Assembly (NCBI GenBank): GCA_039199225.1
Contig: JBCCSZ010000127.1
Span: forward strand, 1 to 20,577
Length of the DNA stretch: 20,577 bases
Source of the DNA: JBCCSZ01 sp039199225
GTDB lineage: Bacteria > Bacteroidota > Bacteroidia > Chitinophagales > Saprospiraceae
Direction of reading: 5' to 3'
In this document: piece after piece, positions 15,366-20,577 of the stretch
Layout: each line of letters starts with the position of its first letter
Position numbering within the stretch: the stretch's first letter is position 1
Notes under the pieces: generated by a model
What the model saw: only the letters and a program-made list of their open reading frames with translations
Told to the model about the DNA's origin: nothing
Database searches by the model: none
Position numbers and translations under genes: made by a program

Positions 15366-15397
15366 TACTCCACCACTCGTTGGTGGAGTACTTTTTT
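15366..15397 (+). terminator. Second intrinsic terminator, plus strand
   Basis: A perfect 10-bp stem TACTCCACCA/TGGTGGAGTA with a 5-nt loop is followed by C and six Ts (15392-15397). It stands 57 nt after the T8 tract of the candidate RNA and about 100 nt before the next plus-strand gene. No plus-strand ORF ends before it. It either backs up the first terminator or ends a second short transcript. Confidence 0.8.
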
Positions 15398-15497
15398 CTC
15401 TCCAAAAGCAGCATGGGACAAAACAAGCATAGATAAAAACTATCGACAAGCGCACTAAAAAACACAAACAGAATGGGACAACCAAAACAACAACACC

Positions 15498-16211
15498 ATG
15501 ATACAACACTTGTCCGGAGGGACAATGCGGCACCCCTTGTACAAATGCACCCTATTGTTGGTGAGCGCTATCACCAGCGCCCTGATCGCCACCACAATGG
15601 GCATGAGCCTCTACTGGCTCGGCCTGATTCCGGGGCAAGCACTCCTGGTCGGCAGCGCATGGATGGGCGTACTGGCTTGCTACCTGTTCTCCGGTCGGCA
15701 TGAAACCAAAGGAGAAGGGCCTAAAAGTGGCTTCCTGGGCAGAGTGATTCTCTTGATGAGTGGATTTTTACTTTTCCTGGCCTGTGGGAGCCGAATTGCC
15801 GCCAAAAACACAAAAGAGCTATTGAGCCAAAAAGGGTACACGACATTTACGGCATCTGGAACAGCAACCATACCCCCTGTTTTTTTAAATGCCCGTTACC
15901 GGCCCAATACTGCAAAATATAAAAACAGACAACAGAACCTCAAGCATAAGGCAGTGGTAGCCGTGCATATATTGAGAATGTATAATGAGGATTTGCCAAG
16001 GGACCTGCTGCTTTTCCTAATTGTCATGGGAGGGATCACGGCTACCGGCTTGAGTGTTCTAATGGCTTCGATGCCCGACCCGTTCAACGGGGTCAGCCTC
16101 TACTTAGGGGCCTCCGCCCTGAGCATTTTTAGCCTGGGCGTATGGGCCGGAGCCGCCATACTGACCATCATGGTCATTAAAAAACTAACAAATACCAGTT
16201 GTGATGACTGA
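15498..16211 (+). CDS. Five-helix membrane protein of unknown function
   Basis: A 237-residue protein. Likely membrane helices are at about 17-38, 47-65, 81-98, 168-190 and 199-228. A 70-residue hydrophilic, basic stretch lies between helices 3 and 4 (for example NARYRPNTAKYKNRQQNLKHK). I recognise no family. ATG 15498 is the longest start. ATG 15525 is a real alternative because GGAGG stands four bases before it (15516-15520), an unusual Shine-Dalgarno match for this genome, and it still keeps all helices. No TAnnTTTG or even TTTG occurs between the upstream terminator (15397) and the start, so transcription may come from upstream of the structured RNA. Confidence 0.72.
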   Translation: MIQHLSGGTMRHPLYKCTLLLVSAITSALIATTMGMSLYWLGLIPGQALLVGSAWMGVLACYLFSGRHETKGEGPKSGFLGRVILLMSGFLLFLACGSRIAAKNTKELLSQKGYTTFTASGTATIPPVFLNARYRPNTAKYKNRQQNLKHKAVVAVHILRMYNEDLPRDLLLFLIVMGGITATGLSVLMASMPDPFNGVSLYLGASALSIFSLGVWAGAAILTIMVIKKLTNTSCDD

Positions 16212-16263
16212 AAACGAAAAGATAAAAAACAGCATGCGATCCATTTTCGACATCGCAGACTGA
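16204..16263 (+). CDS. Possible 19-aa overlapping small ORF
   Basis: ATG 16204 overlaps the last codons of the membrane protein gene by 8 nt and opens 19 codons (MTENEKIKNSMRSIFDIAD) to TGA 16261-16263. The overlap would allow translational coupling and the peptide has a protein-like composition, but such short frames arise by chance. It lies before the terminator at 16349-16380. Confidence 0.2.
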   Translation: MTENEKIKNSMRSIFDIAD

Positions 16264-16348
16264 ATCAAGAAATACGTTTCATAACCATACTTACACATCC
16301 ATTACTTTCTAAACATTCTTTCCTATTTTTGTTCGGTCAACTTGATGA

Positions 16349-16380
16349 AGGCTATCCATCCCCGGATAGCCTCTTTTTTT
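16349..16380 (+). terminator. Intrinsic terminator, plus strand
   Basis: A perfect 9-bp stem AGGCTATCC/GGATAGCCT with a 6-nt loop is followed by C and seven Ts (16374-16380). It ends the transcript of the 15498-16211 gene after a 137-nt 3' UTR. A TATTTTTG at 16324-16331 just before it matches the -7 consensus but is more likely chance. Confidence 0.82.
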
Positions 16381-16381
16381 G

Positions 16382-17311
16382 TTACTTATTGACGAACAAG
16401 GCAGAAATAGAACGATGCTCATGCGTGTTGCGAATGGCGCGAGCAAAGAGTTTAGCAGAAGAAAGAACTTTAATTTTATTGGATTTTTTCTTCAGAGGAA
16501 TGGTATCACTGACAATGATCTCTTGTATCTTGGACTGTTCTATATTTTCATAGGCTTTGCCGGAAAGAACCGGGTGGGTACACAATGCTCGGACGCTTTT
16601 AGCTCCCTTTTCCATAATCAGGTCAGCGGCTCGGCATAAGGTACCTGCAGTATCGACCAGATCGTCGACCAATATGACATCGGCTCCTTTGACATCCCCA
16701 ATCAGAGTCATTCCAGCCACTTCATTCGCCCTTTTGCGGTATTTGTCGCAAATGACCAGCTCACGTTCAAAGGATTTGGCGTAAGTCCGAGCGCGTTTTA
16801 CACCTCCGACATCCGGAGAAGCGAAGATGGTGTTGGACAAGTCTTGTTCTTTGAGAAAAGGAAAGAAGATGGCCTCGCTCTTGAGGTGATCCACCGGCAT
16901 GTCGAAAAACCCCTGTATTTGATCGGCGTGAAAGTCCATCGTCATAATGCGGTTGGCACCAGCGGCGGCTAGGAGATTGGCAATAAGCTTGGCCGATATT
17001 GGCACCCTGGGTTTGTCTTTTCGGTCCTGCCGAGCATAGCCAAAATAGGGAATAACGGCTGTTATGTAGCCTGCTGAGGCTCTGCGAGCTGCATCTATCA
17101 ACAACAGCAGTTCCATAAGATTTTCCGCCGGCGCAAAGGTGGACTGAATAAAAAAGGTATAGGACCCGCGAACCGACTCATTGATACAAGGCTGCATTTC
17201 GCCGTCGCTGAATCTCAAGAGGTTGTAAGACCCCAATGAGTAGCCATAGTAATCGGCGATTTTCTCCGCCAGATATTTCGAATTATTTCCGGAAAATAAT
17301 TTGACCTCCAT
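16382..17311 (-). CDS. prs: Ribose-phosphate pyrophosphokinase (PRPP synthase)
   Basis: A 309-residue enzyme that makes PRPP from ribose-5-phosphate and ATP for nucleotide, histidine and tryptophan synthesis in the cytoplasm. It shows the N-terminal FSGN and RFSDGEMQ motifs, the flexible ATP-binding loop YARQDRK (92-98), the family signature DFHADQIQGFF (126-136), the catalytic Lys/Arg segment CDKYRKRANE (188-197) and the PRPP-binding loop VDDLVDTAGT (215-224). Length is as usual for bacterial class I enzymes. ATG 17311 gives the normal N terminus. The gene stands alone, with a TACCTTTG promoter element 78 nt upstream. Confidence 0.97.
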   Translation of the reverse strand: MEVKLFSGNNSKYLAEKIADYYGYSLGSYNLLRFSDGEMQPCINESVRGSYTFFIQSTFAPAENLMELLLLIDAARRASAGYITAVIPYFGYARQDRKDKPRVPISAKLIANLLAAAGANRIMTMDFHADQIQGFFDMPVDHLKSEAIFFPFLKEQDLSNTIFASPDVGGVKRARTYAKSFERELVICDKYRKRANEVAGMTLIGDVKGADVILVDDLVDTAGTLCRAADLIMEKGAKSVRALCTHPVLSGKAYENIEQSKIQEIIVSDTIPLKKKSNKIKVLSSAKLFARAIRNTHEHRSISALFVNK

Positions 17312-17388
17312 GAAAAGTCTGGATTGTACTGTTTAAGTTAATAGTATGCCCATGAATAAGTGCTTGGGTAGAAGGGGTTGATCTGCGG

Positions 17389-17396
17389 CAAAGGTA
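17389..17396 (-). promoter_or_regulatory. Bacteroidota -7 element (TACCTTTG) of prs
   Basis: On the minus strand TACCTTTG fits TAnnTTTG exactly, with TTTG (17409-17412) 12 nt upstream as a short-spaced -33 candidate. The start would be near 17382, giving a leader of roughly 70 nt before the prs ATG. Confidence 0.5.
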
Positions 17397-17713
17397 AAAA
17401 GATTTGTTCAAATTCATCTCTATTTAGGTGGGGACTCGTCCAATAACTATTTCCTCGGGGCAATCGACAAAAGATTGTGTGGACCGAGCGGCAGCTTGAA
17501 GCGCCCAAATCTAGGCGAAAAGATAACTTTTGTCCGATTCATTCAGCTTGCACCTCCAACAGATGTAAGTTTGACGATATTTCTCAACCATTTGTCGATG
17601 CATTATACAAATTTTAACATTTTCACGTACCTTTATTTAACACTCTAGCTATGTAAACGAATGATTGGTTGATCCGATACTAGCTAGTCAATGTCAAATG
17701 TGAAAAGTCTTAG

Positions 17714-17873
17714 AACCTGTCCGAAGATTTTTTACAGACATGAAAAGCAGCTATTTCCTCCTAAGACAAGGCTTATTTCGAAGTCCATGGCCCGAGGCTA
17801 TGGGCAGAAGAATGGCTTAGATATGAAGCGAAAAGCATGTTTTTAATGAACACAAACGATTTCCAGACAGGTT
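17714..17873. repeat. Short inverted repeat bounding a 160-bp intergenic segment
   Basis: AACCTGTC (17714-17721) and its complement GACAGGTT (17866-17873) bracket a gene-free segment that contains only a 26-codon frame. The long intergenic region 17312-17891 otherwise holds the prs promoter, a 10-bp palindrome ACTAGCTAGT (17679-17688) and no gene. The arms could be relic ends of a small non-autonomous element, but no target-site duplication is evident and 8-bp arms may be coincidence. Confidence 0.2.
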
Positions 17874-17891
17874 TTTATAATTCCGGCGAAT

Positions 17892-18518
17892 ATGCAATTA
17901 CTGTTTTTAGGACAATGGTGGAGCGGACTGGAAGGCGCACAACAAGTCTTCTGGGGTATCGCCATTATCTTTAGCGTGCTGTTTGTCATACAGTTTGTAC
18001 TCAGCCTCGTAGGTCTCGACTTCGATGGCGATGCCGACATGGATTTCAACACGGATAGTCCAGGCGACAGCGGGGGCTACAGTATGGATGCCGATTTTAC
18101 CATCCTCTCCGTCCGGTCCATCATCGCCTTTTTCACCTTCTTTGGCTGGACGGGCGTGCTGTTTCTAAAAAACGGTGGCTCTACCCTCGTCGCACTCATT
18201 GCGGCAAGCGTCGCCGGATTGGCTGCCATGTTCATCGTCGGATACATGATGTATCTATTTTCAAAGCTCACTCAAGATGGCAGCATAGACATCAGGGAGG
18301 CACTTTACAATAAGGGAGAGGTTTACCTTACCATACCTGCCAACAAGAAGGGTTATGGAAAGATACACTTAAAAGTATCTGGGTCTTTGCAGGAATTGGA
18401 CGCTGTTACCAGCGGTGATGCCATCCCCACCGGCACATCCATTCGCGTTGTCGAAGTCTTAGATGACAACCTTTTGCTGGTAGAGCAAGCAAAAGACTTC
18501 CTAATGGATGAAAACTAA
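17892..18518 (+). CDS. NfeD/YuaF-type membrane protein with OB-fold, flotillin partner
   Basis: A 208-residue protein with three membrane helices (about 19-40, 73-93 and 97-124). A glycine/aspartate-rich acidic loop (41-68, DFDGDADMDFNTDSPGDSGG) lies between helices 1 and 2. A C-terminal beta domain (about 135-198) fits the soluble OB-fold of NfeD proteins, with GEVYLTIPANKKGYGKIHLKV and the strand SIRVVEVLDDNLLLVE. It is the short type, without the ClpP-like protease domain of long NfeD. Such proteins are encoded next to flotillins (YuaF-FloT in B. subtilis), as here, and are thought to act together in membrane microdomains and fluidity control. The start ATG 17892 has no Shine-Dalgarno sequence. 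Confidence 0.85.
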   Translation: MQLLFLGQWWSGLEGAQQVFWGIAIIFSVLFVIQFVLSLVGLDFDGDADMDFNTDSPGDSGGYSMDADFTILSVRSIIAFFTFFGWTGVLFLKNGGSTLVALIAASVAGLAAMFIVGYMMYLFSKLTQDGSIDIREALYNKGEVYLTIPANKKGYGKIHLKVSGSLQELDAVTSGDAIPTGTSIRVVEVLDDNLLLVEQAKDFLMDEN

Positions 18519-18659
18519 AACACTGGGAATAGCACTAGCAACCCAGGACATAAACGAGCAAGTGTAAAATTGCTGAGCAGAAAAACTATTCAACGCAAGA
18601 GAGATCAAACAACTAAATATTTGGAAGCTGTTCAATAGCTTTTAGTAAACCCCAAAGTT

Positions 18660-18680
18660 GGCTAGGTCAATTTCCTAGCC
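18660..18680. other. Hairpin between nfeD-like and flotillin genes
   Basis: GGCTAGG/CCTAGCC forms a 7-bp stem with a 7-nt loop and no T-run on either side, so it is not a standard terminator. A weaker 5-bp hairpin with a T4 run lies just before it (18625-18644). Either could reduce read-through or set an mRNA processing point between the two genes. Confidence 0.3.
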
Positions 18681-18746
18681 CTGTAACTTAAGTACTCAAT
18701 TTCTACTCAATTGGATCATTTTACCGGAAAATCTTTTTACATTAAC

Positions 18747-18768
18747 AAGACCTTTGTCTGTGGGTCTT
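18747..18768 (+). promoter_or_regulatory. Leader hairpin just before the flotillin start
   Basis: AAGACC/GGTCTT forms a 6-bp stem with a 10-nt loop, ending 13 nt before the ATG at 18782, where ribosomes would bind. The loop contains TTTG. It may affect translation, or the inverted repeat may be a protein site; no direct evidence. Confidence 0.25.
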
Positions 18769-18781
18769 AAAACGAAAAATT

Positions 18782-20221
18782 ATGGCTGAATCCGCGATTA
18801 TTATTATTTCAGGTCTGGTTGGACTTATCTTCATTTTGTTGCTTTGGGCAGCAACGCGTTACAAACGCTGTCCTTCCGATAAGATTCTCGTCATCTACGG
18901 AAAAACCGGCCATGGTGCCGCCCGTACGTTGGCCGGAGGTGCCTCCTTCGTGTGGCCCGTCATCCAAGATTATGAATACCTGGACTTGACGCCCATCTCC
19001 ATCGATGTAGACCTTCGGGGAGCCCTCAGTAAGCAAAACATCCGGGTAAATGTTCCTTCTCGATTTACTGTCGGTGTTTCCACTCAAGAAGGGGTTATGC
19101 AGAATGCTGCCGAGCGTCTACTGGGCAAAACGACCGCCCAGATACGGGATATTTCCAAAGACATTCTTTTTGGTCAATTGCGCCTTGTCGTTGCAACGAT
19201 GGACATCGAGGAAATCAATGCCGACCGGGATAAATTCCTCTCCAATGTTTCTACCAATGTAGGAGCAGAATTGCGCAAGATTGGCTTATCGCTGATCAAC
19301 GTAAACATCACCGACATACAAGACGAATCTGGCTACATCGAAGCCCTGGGTAAAGAAGCGGCTGCCAAGGCCATCAATGATGCGAAGATGAGCGTTGCAG
19401 AGAAGAACCGGGATGGGTCCATTGGAGAAGCAAAGGCCCGCAAGGACCAACGTATTCAGGTATCTGCCGCCGATGCGCAGGCCAAGGTCGGGGAAGCCGA
19501 TGCCGAGGCCAAGGCCATCGAAGGGGAAAACACGGCAAAAATTTCCATTGCTCAATCCAATGCAGAGCGTCAGGTAAAGGAGGCAGAATCGCTGCGCCTG
19601 GCTACTGCTGCCGAAAAGATACAAGCAGCCAAGGCCCTCGAAGAGTCTTATGTGGCAGAAACGGAAGCGGAAGAGGCACGTGCCAAACGAGAAATGGCAA
19701 CCAAGGAGGCCGACATCATCGTACGCGCTCAAATCGATAAGCGTAAAATCGAAATCGACGCTGAGGCCGAGGCCGAGCAGATTCGTCGTCTGGCCAAAGG
19801 GGAAGCCGATGCCATTTTCCTCAAGCGGGAGGCAGAGGCCAAGGGTATGTACGAAATCCTCAGTCGCCAGGCGGAGGGTTTCCAGAAAATCGTCGAAGCA
19901 GCCAACGGTGATTCCCGCGATGCGGTGCTGATGATGATTGCCGATAAATTGGAAGACCTCGTCAAGACACAGGTTGAAGCCATCAAGAACATCAAGATCG
20001 ATAAGGTCACAGTTTGGGAGGGCGGCAGCAACGAAGGAGATGGCAACTCGACTTCTAAGTTTGTCTCTGGCCTTTACAAATCGGTTCCTCCTCTGAGCGA
20101 TCTATTCAATATGGCTGGCATGGATTTGCCACAATACCTTGGAAGCAAGGAACAAGCGACCAACGGTCAGCCAGCTGAAATCGTTGAGGTGCCACGCATC
20201 GAAGAATCAGATAAATCGTAA
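18782..20221 (+). CDS. floT: Flotillin-like SPFH domain protein
   Basis: A 479-residue protein that scaffolds membrane microdomains. An N-terminal hydrophobic segment (about 5-25) anchors it. The SPFH domain follows (about 30-200, from CPSDKILVIYG through the GLSLINVNITDI strand). A long alanine/glutamate-rich coiled coil (about 200-350) has the flotillin-type repeats of AEA and EAK. The C-terminal region (to about 415) includes GMYEILSRQAEGFQKIVEAA and IKIDKVTVWEGG, which mark the FloT/YuaG class rather than the shorter FloA, and a hydrophilic tail follows. Adjacent NfeD/YuaF-type gene supports the assignment. The 263-bp gap and the hairpins between them suggest partly independent expression. 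Confidence 0.95.
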   Translation: MAESAIIIISGLVGLIFILLLWAATRYKRCPSDKILVIYGKTGHGAARTLAGGASFVWPVIQDYEYLDLTPISIDVDLRGALSKQNIRVNVPSRFTVGVSTQEGVMQNAAERLLGKTTAQIRDISKDILFGQLRLVVATMDIEEINADRDKFLSNVSTNVGAELRKIGLSLINVNITDIQDESGYIEALGKEAAAKAINDAKMSVAEKNRDGSIGEAKARKDQRIQVSAADAQAKVGEADAEAKAIEGENTAKISIAQSNAERQVKEAESLRLATAAEKIQAAKALEESYVAETEAEEARAKREMATKEADIIVRAQIDKRKIEIDAEAEAEQIRRLAKGEADAIFLKREAEAKGMYEILSRQAEGFQKIVEAANGDSRDAVLMMIADKLEDLVKTQVEAIKNIKIDKVTVWEGGSNEGDGNSTSKFVSGLYKSVPPLSDLFNMAGMDLPQYLGSKEQATNGQPAEIVEVPRIEESDKS

Positions 20222-20331
20222 ATTAAAAATAGTCTTGAAATGGGTGGCTTCAGCGTCCATTTTGACTTTCGTATTCTACCGTACTTATGAGAAGGATAGC
20301 CAAATAAAAAGGCTGATCCCAAAAGATCCAA

Positions 20332-20364
20332 AAGGTCACTTCATTCGAGGTGACCTTCTTTTTT
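20332..20364 (+). terminator. Intrinsic terminator after the flotillin gene
   Basis: A perfect 8-bp stem AAGGTCAC/GTGACCTT with a 10-nt loop is followed by C and six Ts (20359-20364), 110 nt after the flotillin stop. A 92-codon frame that runs across it (20139-20417) is therefore unlikely to be a gene. Confidence 0.8.
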
Positions 20365-20487
20365 ACGCCTTGTTTAACCAGACCTCACCCAGGCTCAACA
20401 AAACAATAATAAGATGATTTTCAGTATTTTATATCAGTAATCTAGTATGGATTCTAATCCTAAATTCTATAGGCTAGAGAAATTCAA

Positions 20488-20577
20488 TCAATCGGATTGC
20501 ATTTCAACACCGTCCAATTCTTTTTCCGTAAAAATATTACTATGTTGTAGTAAAATGAACGGGCGCTTCAATTTTAC
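20488..20577 (-). CDS. Possible 3' end of a minus-strand gene running off the window
   Basis: On the minus strand the frame is open from the window end for 29 codons (protein-like KLKRPFILLQHSNIFTEKEL) to a TGA at 20488-20490. The opposite strand is also open from ATG 20447 to the window end (43 codons), so the direction is uncertain. The interval 20365-20446 shows nothing else. Confidence 0.2.
   Translation of the reverse strand, partial: VKLKRPFILLQHSNIFTEKELDGVEMQSD

Noticed and set aside
16324..16331. TATTTTTG as a promoter
   Set aside because: It would drive a transcript of about 40 nt straight into the terminator, and no -33 element is seen; it is likely AT-rich chance.
20139..20417. 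92-codon plus-strand frame after the flotillin gene
   Set aside because: It starts inside the flotillin tail, has no sensible start outside it, and runs through a clear intrinsic terminator.
20447..20577. Plus-strand frame open to the window end, starting ATG 20447
   Set aside because: Too short to judge; the minus-strand frame over the same bases looks slightly more protein-like. Sequence past the window is needed to choose.

Overview
The window looks like a chromosomal segment of a Bacteroidota bacterium, probably of the Saprospira/Lewinella kind. The reasons are: several genes preceded by the Bacteroidota -7 element TAnnTTTG, almost no Shine-Dalgarno sequences, many lipoproteins and secreted proteins of Bacteroidota type, a secreted protein with a FnIII-like domain and a C-terminal domain like type IX secretion sorting domains, a signal-peptide-bearing YqaE/Pmp3 protein, and an Obg GTPase with a TKGD motif. 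The taxonomic placement is inference. No insertion sequence with a transposase, CRISPR array, tRNA or rRNA is visible.

Layout. Positions 2-1246 hold the 3' end of an S9 prolyl-oligopeptidase-type peptidase. Two diverged paralogous secreted proteins (1247-2068 and 2124-2885, minus strand) converge on it. A plus-strand group follows: CvpA-like membrane protein, a PabA/TrpG-type glutamine amidotransferase, an unknown cytoplasmic protein and a secreted FnIII-like protein (3082-5642). A minus-strand cluster (5646-8640) reads obg, then an aminoglycoside-phosphotransferase-like kinase fused to a RapZ C-terminal domain (start and stop codons overlap as ATGA), then a four-helix membrane protein. Next come a gene-poor stretch with a possible small transcript, a lipoprotein, a YqaE/Pmp3 protein, a membrane histidine kinase and another lipoprotein (to 12798).

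Positions 12801-14878 carry two tandem paralogous HTH proteins that share a large C-terminal domain I do not recognise. Upstream of them, on the opposite strand, lies the strongest non-coding signal of the window (about 15177-15309). It is a roughly 130-nt candidate structured RNA with a Bacteroidota-like promoter, long-range pairing and a T8 terminator. A second perfect terminator and then a five-helix membrane protein of unknown function (15498-16211) follow it. The window ends with prs (minus strand), a 580-bp intergenic region, and an NfeD/YuaF-type membrane protein followed by a flotillin, a known functional pairing in membrane microdomains.

The parts most worth a second look are the candidate structured RNA with its tandem terminators, the kinase-RapZ fusion coupled to obg, and the tandem HTH paralogs. 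I did not find a clear multi-gene novel defence or biosynthetic system.
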